A DNA stretch of 64,000 nucleotides from an uncultured bacterium (GTDB lineage Bacteria; CSSED10-310; CALFER01), in contig CALFER010000098.1 of NCBI GenBank assembly GCA_937951895.1, positions 31,859-95,858 of the forward strand, read 5' to 3'. Under the pieces are notes generated by a model. The model was not told the origin of the DNA and made no database searches. It worked only from the letters and a program-made list of their open reading frames with translations. Shown piece after piece: positions 8,540 through 17,165 of the stretch (positions are counted from its first letter, which is position 1; each line of letters begins with the position of its first letter). Made by a program: the position numbers and the translations under genes.

Positions 8540-9179
8540 CGCGTTCATACTGATCATGATTCTCCTGTCGATGGGGTGTCGGACAATCGAAGAGTCGCGC
8601 CGCGTCACGCCTCACCCGGATGGCCTTCCAAAGATGCAGTATCCGTCGCGGTTCCCGGATGACTGGACCATCCGGAATCAACTCCGGATCGAGTTCGGGA
8701 AACGCGCGTTCTATGGACGAGGTGTGATCAACCGGCATGCCGACCGGATGGAGATTGCGGTGTTGTCGCAATTCGGCACGAAAATCCTGCATGTCGTTCA
8801 GTCCGGAAGCGCCGTCGAGGTCCTGTTTCGTGCTCCGGAGATTTCCGCATCGTTTGCCCTCGGGATGATCCGCGACGTTCAGTGGATCTTCTTCATCCCT
8901 CCGGCGAGTGACTCCGGGGAGGAGCGTGTTTCCCGACGTCTGGAGAATTTCACGTTCACCGAGATCTTCCGCGCGGATTCCGGAGAGATGCGCTCCAGGC
9001 GGATATGGGGAGGCGGCGAGGATACGCGGATCGAGTATCTCGAATACATGACGATTGCGGAGGGGCGATTCCCAAGACGCGTCGTTCTGGAGAACCGTCG
9101 GCGCAACTACCGGATCGATCTGATCACCGAAGATGTGATCCGTGAAGCGCCGGGGTCAGACATCGCTCCGGTTCCCTGA
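8529..9179 (+). CDS. DUF3261-type lipoprotein
   Basis: A 216-residue lipoprotein. The signal peptide ends in the lipobox LSMGC, making Cys17 the lipidated residue, and no membrane segment follows. The mature part is mainly beta in pattern, with a strand series and an RYRI-type C-terminal strand, resembling DUF3261 proteins found at APE loci, where they are thought to help deliver or anchor the product at the outer membrane. The start overlaps the exporter's stop. It ends 16 bases from the stop of the convergent fabG-like gene. The family call depends strongly on context. Confidence 0.68.
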   Translation: MRNSAFILIMILLSMGCRTIEESRRVTPHPDGLPKMQYPSRFPDDWTIRNQLRIEFGKRAFYGRGVINRHADRMEIAVLSQFGTKILHVVQSGSAVEVLFRAPEISASFALGMIRDVQWIFFIPPASDSGEERVSRRLENFTFTEIFRADSGEMRSRRIWGGGEDTRIEYLEYMTIAEGRFPRRVVLENRRRNYRIDLITEDVIREAPGSDIAPVP

Positions 9180-9195
9180 AAACCCCCGGGATGAC

Positions 9196-9915
9196 TCAGT
9201 GCATTCCGCCGTCGACGATCAATGTCTGTCCGGTGATGTACGAGGCATCATCCGAACACAGGAAGGCAACGACAGCGGCAACTTCCTCGGGACGTCCGAA
9301 ACGCCTCAGCGGAATGGTCTCAATCAGTCGCTCCTGATCGAGATTCCGGGTCATGTCGGTATCGATCAGACCCGGAGCGACGGTGTTCACGAGAATATTC
9401 CGGCGGGCCAGCTCGATTGACAGTGATTTGGCTGCACCGATCAGCCCGGCCTTTGCGGCTGAGTAATTCACCTGCCCCGAATTGCCTTTGATACCGATGA
9501 CCGATGAGACATTCACGATGCGTCCCCATCGCCCCGCAATCATCCCTTTCACCAGGGGGCGGGTGACATTGTAGAATCCGGATAGACTGGTCTGAATCAC
9601 CTCATCCCATTGCTCGGGTGCCATGAACCCGAATACTTCATCCCGTGTGACCCCCGCGTTGTTCACCAGGATCTGAATCGGCCCATTCCGTGAGACTTCG
9701 GTGTCGAGGCACTCTGTGACGGTCGACCGATCCGTCACATCGAACGGGAGCACGGAGGCGGATCCGCCCGATTCCAGAATCGTGTCGCGCAACGCACTCG
9801 CCGCCGTTGCGGACGAGTTGTAATTGATGATGACGTGGATGCCCCGGGACGCGAGAGAGATGCAGATGGCTCGTCCGATGCCGCGCGATCCGCCCGTGAT
9901 CAGTGCTCGTTTCAT
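9196..9915 (-). CDS. 3-oxoacyl-ACP reductase, FabG-type SDR
   Basis: A 239-residue short-chain dehydrogenase that reduces 3-oxoacyl-carrier-protein with NADPH. Seen are the cofactor loop GGSRGIGR (residues 8-15), NNAG near 87-90, a catalytic Ser in VNVSSV, and Tyr/Lys in NYSAAKAG. Length and motifs are standard for FabG. Here it is the last gene of the minus arm and overlaps the dehydratase gene by the four bases ATGA, which favours a dedicated ketoreductase for the polyene-like pathway (the ApeQ role) over the housekeeping fabG, although sequence alone cannot separate the two. Confidence 0.85.
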   Translation of the reverse strand: MKRALITGGSRGIGRAICISLASRGIHVIINYNSSATAASALRDTILESGGSASVLPFDVTDRSTVTECLDTEVSRNGPIQILVNNAGVTRDEVFGFMAPEQWDEVIQTSLSGFYNVTRPLVKGMIAGRWGRIVNVSSVIGIKGNSGQVNYSAAKAGLIGAAKSLSIELARRNILVNTVAPGLIDTDMTRNLDQERLIETIPLRRFGRPEEVAAVVAFLCSDDASYITGQTLIVDGGMH

Positions 9916-10346
9916 GCCGATTCCCCCGATGAAAAGACCTTGACGATCCCGGTTGCCAGTCGGATGTCGCCGGAGCGCACCTCACAGGTGTAACTTCCGA
10001 AATCACCCGATGCGGAAATCTCATCGATCGTCACGGTCAGCGTATCCCCCTGGACAACGTGTGTATCCGGAGTGACTTCGAGACGATCGATTCCGATCAG
10101 GAATCCGACGCGTACCGGCCCGCCGTCTTTCAGAAAGCGATGGCCCTGCAGCGCAGCGACGGTCTGCGCCATGTATTCGATCAGAGCGCATCGATGCAGG
10201 ATCTTGTTGTCGAGAAAGGGGTTGTCGGAACGAACCACCGAACGGGTCTCGGCATGTGTCGGTTCAATCCTGTCGATCAAATCGATGAACAGCATTCGCC
10301 CCCGGTGGGGCAGAAGTCGGCTCGGAATCAGGGGTTGCACATTCAT
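9912..10346 (-). CDS. Hotdog-fold 3-hydroxyacyl-ACP dehydratase, ApeP/FabA-like
   Basis: A 144-residue single hotdog domain. Seen are LLPHRGRMLFID near the N-terminus (the His-containing strand typical of FabZ/FabA-like enzymes) and the central helix LIEYMAQT with its acidic and Gln residues. It would remove water from 3-hydroxyacyl-ACP to create the conjugated double bonds of a polyene. The frame runs further upstream, but the ATG at 10346 overlaps the stop of the preceding ketosynthase-like gene as ATGA and begins at family-like sequence, so it is chosen. The 3' end overlaps the reductase gene in the same way. Confidence 0.78.
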   Translation of the reverse strand: MNVQPLIPSRLLPHRGRMLFIDLIDRIEPTHAETRSVVRSDNPFLDNKILHRCALIEYMAQTVAALQGHRFLKDGGPVRVGFLIGIDRLEVTPDTHVVQGDTLTVTIDEISASGDFGSYTCEVRSGDIRLATGIVKVFSSGESA

Positions 10347-11161
10347 GATCGTTCGATCGTCATTCCGATGCATCCCGATTCGGGATCGCCCTCGACCAGT
10401 TTGATGCGGCCGCTCGAGGATGGAGCATGCAGGAATTCCAGAAGAACGTAAAAGGCCGCACAGGGATGGCGATACCCTGAAGCGATCCGGATCGGGTGTG
10501 CCTCCTTCTGATACTCGGTCGCTTCAGGACCGTGCATGTGCCGGAGATCGATGATGTGTGCGAGGGCATCTCCCGATGTGTGTCGTGACAGTACCATCGA
10601 GCCGCAGAAATCGATGTTCGTGTGTCCGGGATCCGCCCATTGCGGAACCTGGATTTTCTCATCTCCGACCGTCAACTGGACAAAGGGGTCGCGATCCGAA
10701 AGCATCGCCGCGGCCTGAAGCAGAGCGCATCCGAAGGTGGTTTCCCCGGCCGAAATGGTCGTCGATGCATGATGCAGCCTGGTCAGAATACTCCAGTATC
10801 CCGGCGCTGAATTATGCACTGAATTATGGAAAGCGCTCGGAGACACCAGCGGTGGCTCCTGGAAGATCTCATTGAGCACACTCCCGATCGTGTTGATTTC
10901 ACCGTTGGCGCTACCGTACACGAGAGGCGCATCGGCGGAACCGGCGCAAGACTGTCGTGCCTGAAAGGTCGTGGAAACGGTCATCTGGATCAATCGGCTC
11001 ATCCGCCTTTTGAGTCGGATCGGAAGCAGATCGGAAGCGGGGAGGTCGACCGTATCGGTGCTGAACTCCAGTGGCGTGTGACGGAGCAGATCGATGAAGG
11101 ATTCAATACCGGAAATCCCGGGGAGAGCGATCGAAGTGGACACAATGGAGCAGGGCAACAT
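10343..11161 (-). CDS. Ketosynthase-like chain-length-factor protein (ketoacyl-synt_2 type)
   Basis: A 272-residue protein related to the N-terminal half of beta-ketoacyl synthases, like the short partner found in APE loci. Visible are RLKRRMSRL, YGSANGE and the SVHNSAPGY block near residues 109-117. The active-site Cys of a working ketosynthase is absent, and the usual Cys-nucleophile context is replaced by STTISAGE. It probably pairs with the full ketosynthase encoded just upstream to control chain length. Start ATG 11161 lies two bases from that gene's stop; a longer upstream extension would run antisense-like through the ketosynthase gene and is rejected. Confidence 0.72.
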   Translation of the reverse strand: MLPCSIVSTSIALPGISGIESFIDLLRHTPLEFSTDTVDLPASDLLPIRLKRRMSRLIQMTVSTTFQARQSCAGSADAPLVYGSANGEINTIGSVLNEIFQEPPLVSPSAFHNSVHNSAPGYWSILTRLHHASTTISAGETTFGCALLQAAAMLSDRDPFVQLTVGDEKIQVPQWADPGHTNIDFCGSMVLSRHTSGDALAHIIDLRHMHGPEATEYQKEAHPIRIASGYRHPCAAFYVLLEFLHAPSSSGRIKLVEGDPESGCIGMTIERS

Positions 11162-11163
11162 GG

Positions 11164-12324
11164 TCAGATTCCGATCACGAGACTGGTGTTGTTGCCGCCG
11201 AACGCGAATGAGTTCTTCACGACACGACGCACGCTCTGTCTGAGGTGCTCGGTCAGGAGTCGGATGCGGATTCCCGGATCCTGACGGCTCATCCCATGGT
11301 TGGCGAACACCGTTCCATGCAGTAATGACAGAATGCACGCGGCGATTTCGATCGCGGCGGCTGCTCCGAGCAGATGTCCGGTGTAGCCTTTCGTCGAACT
11401 GCAGGGTGTTTCATCTCCGAACACCTGGTATACAGCCCTGGCTTCCGCCATGTCGTTCAGCGGCGTGCCGGTGCCGTGAAGATTGATCGCGTCGATGTCT
11501 CCGGGGACCAGACCGGCGTCCTCCAGAGCGCGTTGCATCGCGAGTTTTGCCCCGAGTCCTTCCGGGTCCGGGGCGGTCATGTGATACCCGTCGGAACTCG
11601 CGCCCATTCCCAGCAGCCGGGCGATCCCGGGATAATCGGCCAGAGGCTTCGATGACAGGATGAAAAAAGCGGCTCCTTCACCGAGATTCAACCCTTTACG
11701 ATCTGCATCGAATGGTTTGCAGTAATCGGGATCCACGATCTGCAGCGACTGAAAACCATGATAGGTGGTCAGACAGAGAGAATCGACCGCGCCGGTCACC
11801 ACAGCGTCGCAGGTTCCGGAATGAATCAACCGGGCCGCGCTCATGATCGCATTGGATCCGGAGGAACAGGCGGTCGAAACCGAGAATGCTGGGCCCTGAA
11901 GCGACGAGAGGCGCTTGAGCAACCGGGACACACATCCGAACGTGTGCAGATGGTGGTAATCGAAGTCGAAACGGCCATCATTCTGCCAGGACTCCTCGAC
12001 GGACCGGTTCCCCGATGCGCTGGTGCCGCAGACAACTCCCACGCGATCCGCTCCGAACGCCTCAACAACCGCCCGGATCGATGCATCGAGTGGTCTGAGA
12101 CACGCATAAGCGATCCGATGACAGCGGGAATGGAATCGATCCAGTGGAGGCGGTGGTGCCGGAAGCGCAAATGGGATTTCGCCGAGAGGCGATGAGGTTG
12201 ACGGCACGATCGAACTGGCATACGACAGACCGGGACGACGATCGATCAGGTTCTGAAACAGCGTGTCGCGATCGGGACCGAGCGCAGAGACAGCGGAGAA
12301 ATCGAGGAAATGAAGTGGATTCAT
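11164..12324 (-). CDS. Beta-ketoacyl-ACP synthase, FabF/KAS II type
   Basis: A 386-residue condensing enzyme with the complete triad: Cys153 in TACSSG, His283 in HGTGTPLND and His317 in TKGYTGHLLG. It extends an acyl-carrier-protein thioester with malonyl units. At 386 residues it is slightly shorter than housekeeping FabF (about 410), as is common in aryl-polyene loci. The reading frame extends 61 codons upstream, overlapping the secreted-protein gene, but the ATG at 12324 begins the conserved N-terminus. First core enzyme of the minus arm. No carrier-protein gene accompanies it. Confidence 0.85.
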   Translation of the reverse strand: MNPLHFLDFSAVSALGPDRDTLFQNLIDRRPGLSYASSIVPSTSSPLGEIPFALPAPPPPLDRFHSRCHRIAYACLRPLDASIRAVVEAFGADRVGVVCGTSASGNRSVEESWQNDGRFDFDYHHLHTFGCVSRLLKRLSSLQGPAFSVSTACSSGSNAIMSAARLIHSGTCDAVVTGAVDSLCLTTYHGFQSLQIVDPDYCKPFDADRKGLNLGEGAAFFILSSKPLADYPGIARLLGMGASSDGYHMTAPDPEGLGAKLAMQRALEDAGLVPGDIDAINLHGTGTPLNDMAEARAVYQVFGDETPCSSTKGYTGHLLGAAAAIEIAACILSLLHGTVFANHGMSRQDPGIRIRLLTEHLRQSVRRVVKNSFAFGGNNTSLVIGI

Positions 12325-12343
12325 CGATCGTGGTTGTATCTCG

Positions 12344-14515
12344 TCATTGAGGCGAACACAAGCCGAGTCTGGAGAAGGCGAGCACTTTGTAGTTGCCTGA
12401 GGGCAAGCCGGAAAGAGAATAACTGGTAGTGACGGCGATCCGGTTTCGAGGCGTCGGCTGGAAGTCGTTTGTATCACCCCGGTAAACCTCGAATCGATCG
12501 AATTCACCCCATACGCTCCAGGTTGCCTCCGGTCTCGAAGGCCAGATAACCGGATTCCAGCTCAGAGTTCCGTTCGAGAACTGAACGTCCCTCACGGGAG
12601 GCGGAACATAGTCGATCCAGGTTGCATTGGTGAACGGCTGATCGAAACGTCGATGGACGGTGCCTGGCCAGGTCTGTGAGAAAAACTGATTGAAGGCGTA
12701 TTCGAAGGGCGTGTCGATCAACTGGTAATCCCCTTCCCACGATTCCACGAGTTCGAGCGGACAGACGATGTGCGCGCGATACTGATACACCAGTTCGAGG
12801 GCGCGGAAGAAGAAAGCGGTGTCTTCATCCATGAAAGGCGCAGGATGATACTCGAAGATGCCCCAGTCGGGTGACAGATCCTGCGTGACACTGAACAGCG
12901 ACTCCTGCTGCGTGGTGTCGAAAAACATCGTGTACCCGATACGGCTGTATGGATTCCAACTCGTCCAGAAGGGAGATGCCGATCCGAGATGACGGATCCA
13001 GTTGCCGAGATAATCCGCCGGTATCTGATGGGTGTAGATCATCGATTGCGGAATGCCGCTTTCCTGATACCATTGCGAATTCTCGGTGACATAATGATGA
13101 ATCAGGACCTGTCGGAATCCGTATGTCGTCGGGCTGAAATAACCGTCCCAGATCCCCTGGAAACGCTCATTTCCCCCGACCAGTTCATTGTTGACCATTC
13201 GCGGTGCATCGAATCCACCCGAGAGAAAGCCGGTCTGACCCGTTCCCGGCACCGGGTCGGCCGACAACGGCAGAGCACCAGGATACAGGTCCGGATCCCA
13301 ATACTGCAGGTTCCAGGTCGAAAAGGCGGTTCCGAAATACTCGTTGAAACTCGGTCCGGAACCGCTGTGGACGGCCGGTGACGGATCATTCGAAAAATCC
13401 ATATTGTCGATCAGACTCCGGGGAACACCCTCATTCGCGTAGATTCCGGCCGTATCCGAATAGGGTCCCGAATGACGAAGCCAATCGCGGAATTCAGCGA
13501 TCGCGAAAGGAGAATAATCCGCATAATGGAGTTCCTCATTATACGCGCGTCGCATCTCGACTTCGATCGGGCCGTTGATGAATACAAGCGTATCGGGAAA
13601 AGAGGTCTTGGCGCTGAGAACACCTTCGGCGGAGTGCTCGATCAAGGATCGGCGGGCATCCCGCAGGGACGTCGCGTACCGGGATGGCGTGATCGCTTCC
13701 AGATCCCCGTTTCCCGAATCCATGAATATCTCACCGTTCGACTCCCATTGGTTGTTCCGTCGATCCTGCCGGCGGATGGAATCGAGCAATCCCGTGACGT
13801 GATGATTGGTGAATCCGACATGTAATCCGAGTGCGAGCTGTGCGGCATGGGCCTTTTCGGCGGCCATCTGAGCATTGGTGCTGGGATCGAGAGTATCGAT
13901 GAAGTGCAGCATGCTGATCCCGTGTCGCATGTAGGGTCCCTTCAAGGGGAAATGCGCATGAATCAGATTGGCAAAGTCCTGATAGAGATCCACGGGAGCT
14001 CCGGGGCCGATGCTCTTCTCACCCGGCATGAGATGAAACGTGTTGTCGGCATCAGGTGTCGGAAGTTCCGGCCAGGTCCCCTGCAGCAGAATCGGAACGA
14101 TCTCGACATTCGATGCAAGGTCATAGGTTCCCGGTTGCGTGCAGGCACTGTACAAAGTTGCGACGACATGGGGCAGACCCGGAGGAAGCGTGATCAGAGG
14201 GATGATACTGACGGTTTTTCCCTCGGAATCGGGCACGGAGACCCGCTCAAACTGGGCGTCCGTGGTCCAGGACGGGTAAAAATAGTACGATCCTTCGATT
14301 TCGATGGCCAGATACAGGTCGACCGGACCGGGGTATCCACTGAGATCGGCTTCGATCGAGAATGGATCGTTGTCTTCATGGAAGAATCGGTTCGGAACGA
14401 TTGTGAGCTGAACATCCGCAGCCATGCAAAGCGGAACGGTAGTGAGGAACAGACCGATCAGCGCAATGCCGATCGGGATCGTTTTTTTCGTGACCCTGGT
14501 ACGTCGATTGAACAT
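12344..14515 (-). CDS. Large secreted protein, possible glycoside-hydrolase-like barrel with C-terminal FN3-like domain
   Basis: A 723-residue protein with a Sec signal peptide (residues about 12-33, ending CMAAD). Residues 35-145 have a beta-rich pattern; about 165-590 contain a mixed alpha/beta stretch rich in Trp, Tyr, Asp and Glu that recalls TIM-barrel glycosidases (for example IEVEMRRAYNEELHYADYSP near 317-336). A C-terminal segment (about 640-715) has fibronectin-III-like strands ending in YKVLAFSRLG. I cannot place catalytic acids with confidence, so no activity is assigned. GGGAGG precedes the ATG. It lies 19 bases upstream of the ketosynthase gene on the same strand and may share its transcript, though a functional link is unclear. 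Confidence 0.5.
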   Translation of the reverse strand: MFNRRTRVTKKTIPIGIALIGLFLTTVPLCMAADVQLTIVPNRFFHEDNDPFSIEADLSGYPGPVDLYLAIEIEGSYYFYPSWTTDAQFERVSVPDSEGKTVSIIPLITLPPGLPHVVATLYSACTQPGTYDLASNVEIVPILLQGTWPELPTPDADNTFHLMPGEKSIGPGAPVDLYQDFANLIHAHFPLKGPYMRHGISMLHFIDTLDPSTNAQMAAEKAHAAQLALGLHVGFTNHHVTGLLDSIRRQDRRNNQWESNGEIFMDSGNGDLEAITPSRYATSLRDARRSLIEHSAEGVLSAKTSFPDTLVFINGPIEVEMRRAYNEELHYADYSPFAIAEFRDWLRHSGPYSDTAGIYANEGVPRSLIDNMDFSNDPSPAVHSGSGPSFNEYFGTAFSTWNLQYWDPDLYPGALPLSADPVPGTGQTGFLSGGFDAPRMVNNELVGGNERFQGIWDGYFSPTTYGFRQVLIHHYVTENSQWYQESGIPQSMIYTHQIPADYLGNWIRHLGSASPFWTSWNPYSRIGYTMFFDTTQQESLFSVTQDLSPDWGIFEYHPAPFMDEDTAFFFRALELVYQYRAHIVCPLELVESWEGDYQLIDTPFEYAFNQFFSQTWPGTVHRRFDQPFTNATWIDYVPPPVRDVQFSNGTLSWNPVIWPSRPEATWSVWGEFDRFEVYRGDTNDFQPTPRNRIAVTTSYSLSGLPSGNYKVLAFSRLGLCSPQ

Positions 14516-14685
14516 GGATTCAAGCCTCCCGGTGAGTATTATGCCCTATGAAAGGAGCATCCACCAAACGAAATTGATGCAATTGATGTTCCAGAATAGA
14601 AAAAACTTGATCCCACGAGGCTTCAACTGCTATCAAGTGCGTGTCAACCGGTTGATTCGAATCGCATGCTCTGGAAGGAATGATC

Positions 14686-15582
14686 ATGAATCTTGCGCTT
14701 GTCACATCGCTCGTTGAAGCCATGCGTCCACGCCAGTGGTCCAAAAATGTCGTCATCTTCGCCGGCGTCCTGTTCTCTCTGCAGGTGCTCCAGCCCATCC
14801 CGCTGATGCGTTCCGCCCTCGCATTCATCTTCTTCTGCCTCGTATCCGGATGCGTCTATATTCTCAATGACGTCAGCGACTATGAACGGGATCTGGTTCA
14901 TCCGGAAAAACGCAAGCGTCCCATCGCGTCCGGACGATTGCCACGACGCTTTGCCGCCATTTTCGCCACCGTTCTGATCATCGTCGTCGCCGGTGCATCC
15001 ATCCGTCTGTCGCCTTCGTTCGGTGCGATCGCACTCTTCTACTTCTTCATGAATCTCGGATACTCGTTCTATCTGAAAAACATCGTGATCCTCGATGTCC
15101 TGATCATCGCACTCGGTTTCGTCCTCCGTGCGGTCGCCGGAGCGCTCGTGATCCATGTCCAGATCTCGGAATGGCTCCTGGTCTGCACCTTTTTCCTCGC
15201 CCTGTTTCTTGCTCTGTGTAAACGTCGTCACGAATTGCGGCTGATCGAGGACAAGGCGGCGAATCATCGAGCTGTTCTGCAGGATTACTCCGCTCATCTC
15301 GTGGATCAGATGATCGCGGTCGCTACCGCGAGTGCCCTGATGTCTTACGCACTGTATACGATATCCGAAAACGTCGAGCAGAAGTTCCATACGGACAAAT
15401 TGATCTTCACGATCCCGTTCGTTCTCTTCGCCATCTTCCGATATCTCTATCTCGTCCATAATCAGAATCTGGGCGGCAGTCCCGAAAAAGTATTCATCCA
15501 GGACCGCGGGATGCTGATCGATATCATCCTCTGGGTCCTGACCGTTTTCATCATCCTGTATCTCGCTCCGATACTCTCCTGA
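14686..15582 (+). CDS. UbiA-family prenyltransferase, decaprenyl-phosphate phosphoribosyltransferase-like
   Basis: A 298-residue membrane enzyme with about eight to nine helices. The family motif NDVSDYERD lies near residues 63-71, followed by HPEKRKRPIASG; the N-terminus MRPRQWSKN (about 9-17) is the hallmark of the branch that transfers phosphoribose from PRPP to polyprenyl phosphate. In actinobacteria that reaction starts donor synthesis for arabinan; elsewhere the branch is widespread with less certain roles. GGAAGG lies seven bases before ATG 14686, making it preferable to the in-frame ATG at 14680. It stands alone on its strand, followed by a hairpin terminator. Confidence 0.82.
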   Translation: MNLALVTSLVEAMRPRQWSKNVVIFAGVLFSLQVLQPIPLMRSALAFIFFCLVSGCVYILNDVSDYERDLVHPEKRKRPIASGRLPRRFAAIFATVLIIVVAGASIRLSPSFGAIALFYFFMNLGYSFYLKNIVILDVLIIALGFVLRAVAGALVIHVQISEWLLVCTFFLALFLALCKRRHELRLIEDKAANHRAVLQDYSAHLVDQMIAVATASALMSYALYTISENVEQKFHTDKLIFTIPFVLFAIFRYLYLVHNQNLGGSPEKVFIQDRGMLIDIILWVLTVFIILYLAPILS

Positions 15583-15620
15583 TGATTCACCCGACGCGAT
15601 CGCTCACTCCTCGTTGAGGC

Positions 15621-15654
15621 AAAAAAAAACACGGGAAACGAGATCCCGTGTTTT
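15621..15654. terminator. Bidirectional intrinsic terminator
   Basis: Perfect 11-bp stem, 15626-15636 with 15644-15654, seven-base loop. On the minus strand it is followed by a T tract (A run 15621-15629), ending the lipoprotein gene; on the plus strand the four T residues at 15651-15654 give a weaker stop for the UbiA gene. It sits between the two convergent genes. Confidence 0.85.
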
Positions 15655-15670
15655 GAGTGTCGGATTTCGA

Positions 15671-16966
15671 TCAGTACTGCAGATATCCCTCGCCCCATGA
15701 AATACGGCTGACTGCCGGGATCGGAATCAATCCGTCCTTCATCGGTTCGATCTCGAGAGGCGCGTAATTTCTGGTGAGATCCATGGAATAGAGCCGATAC
15801 TGGGTATCATTGGATTTCTTGCCGAGGAAGATGATGTTGTTGCCGTTGGGCGACATGTCGACAGCGCGAACGTCCATTCCATCCATCTGTTCAGAAAGCA
15901 GGAAATCCTGCTGGTCTTCGCCGTTCGGGGAGATGGTATGGATTCCTTTGCTGGTGGCGAAGACGATCCGGAGATTGTCTTTGGACCAGGCCGCATCCCG
16001 AATCGAATCATCCTTGATCGATGTCAGTTCCACATACTCTTCAAAGTTTTCGGTGACGATCAAGCGGGAAATTCCATCCTTGCCGGGTTTCTTGAGGAAG
16101 GCGACAACCGATTTTCCATTCGGATCGAAACTTCCGACCGTGTCAAAATCCGGAATATTGAAGTAGGCGTTGATGGTGCGACCTGAGAGATCGACTTTCT
16201 GGAACGCGTCTCCCTTGCGAATCAGAATGGTCGTGCCGTCCGGCGAGAATCGCGGTTCGGATGCGACGGGATTGTCCAGCAGTTTCTGGGCTCGGCGTCC
16301 ATCAATATCCGACAGATAGAGATATCCGACATGTTCGCCGGCCTTCTGGATCTTGATGTATGCAATGCGTTTTCCATCGGGAGAGATGCTGGGATCCGTC
16401 GCCATATCGGCAATCTTGCGCAGTTTGCTGCCGCCGGCATTCATCACGAAGACATCCGATCCGGACCCGAATGCGATAATCCCGATTTCGCTGCGGAGTT
16501 CACGCCCGACCTGGGCAAAATTCGAAGCTGGAAAATTCTGGATCAGTCGCTTGTTGATCTTCAGGGCTTCGATGAACTTGCCCTCGGCTGCAATCTGACT
16601 GGCCCACTCATACAGATACTCCGGCTCAATGTCCTCAACTTTCATCGCAACCTTGGTGTCACCATATTCATCGATGATCTTCTGCAACAGCTCGACACCC
16701 TTATCCCAGTGTTTCAGCTGCTTCTCGTTTTCCGCTATCTGGAAATAGCAATCGGCGATTTCCTCGCGAATAATGGGGATGCGTTTGGATTGAGGAAACT
16801 GCTTGATGAAATCTTCAAAATGCTTGATTGCATCACCGTGATTCGATGTCGATTTCAGTTGCATGGCTTTCCTGAGATTCTCGGAGTTTTCACAACCGAT
16901 CAACATCATCATGCAAATCGCCGTCAGACTCATTAATAGTAAACGAATGGATTTCGGTCTTGGCAT
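15671..16966 (-). CDS. Lipoprotein with TPR repeats and TolB-like beta-propeller
   Basis: A 431-residue lipoprotein (lipobox LIGC, Cys25). Residues about 27-165 hold tetratricopeptide-like helices, including an outer-membrane-lipoprotein style repeat around AIKHFEDFIKQFPQS. Residues about 165-420 hold five or six PD40/WD40-like blades with the recurring SPDG or equivalent signature (ISPDGKRIAYI, FSPDGTTILIR, FDPNGKSVV, MSPNGNNII), as in TolB. It may bind envelope proteins; no enzyme motif is seen. It is a single gene ending at the shared terminator, with a TATAAT box upstream. Confidence 0.75.
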   Translation of the reverse strand: MPRPKSIRLLLMSLTAICMMMLIGCENSENLRKAMQLKSTSNHGDAIKHFEDFIKQFPQSKRIPIIREEIADCYFQIAENEKQLKHWDKGVELLQKIIDEYGDTKVAMKVEDIEPEYLYEWASQIAAEGKFIEALKINKRLIQNFPASNFAQVGRELRSEIGIIAFGSGSDVFVMNAGGSKLRKIADMATDPSISPDGKRIAYIKIQKAGEHVGYLYLSDIDGRRAQKLLDNPVASEPRFSPDGTTILIRKGDAFQKVDLSGRTINAYFNIPDFDTVGSFDPNGKSVVAFLKKPGKDGISRLIVTENFEEYVELTSIKDDSIRDAAWSKDNLRIVFATSKGIHTISPNGEDQQDFLLSEQMDGMDVRAVDMSPNGNNIIFLGKKSNDTQYRLYSMDLTRNYAPLEIEPMKDGLIPIPAVSRISWGEGYLQY

Positions 16967-17015
16967 ATCAATCCCCTTCCTTGATTGGCATGATCACACC
17001 ATCAGAACCGCCGCC

Positions 17016-17044
17016 ATTATACACATCCCGAAGTTGATTCGCCA
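17016..17044 (-). promoter_or_regulatory. Probable promoter for the TPR/TolB-like lipoprotein gene
   Basis: On the minus strand a perfect TATAAT lies at 17021-17016, and 17 bases further upstream TGGCGA (17044-17039) is a poor -35 match. It is 50 bases from the start codon at 16966, a normal leader length. The rest of the 199-base divergent gap shows nothing I can name. Confidence 0.45.
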
Positions 17045-17165
17045 TAGTCTTCCGGTGAGATGATTCGCGGCAACCTCCGGGGTTTTCTCCGGCCGGATCT
17101 GACGCATGAACCCATGAGATCCAGTCGGTGAGATCCCGGCGGAAATGTGTTAATATGCGCCTTCG

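Noticed and set aside
13847..14551. 234-codon open frame on the plus strand
   Set aside because: Antisense to the secreted protein gene, which has a clear signal peptide and ribosome binding site.
14645..14663. Two adjacent perfect palindromes, CAACCGGTTG and GATTCGAATC
   Set aside because: Too short to separate from chance in one sequence; no repeat copies elsewhere in the divergent gap.
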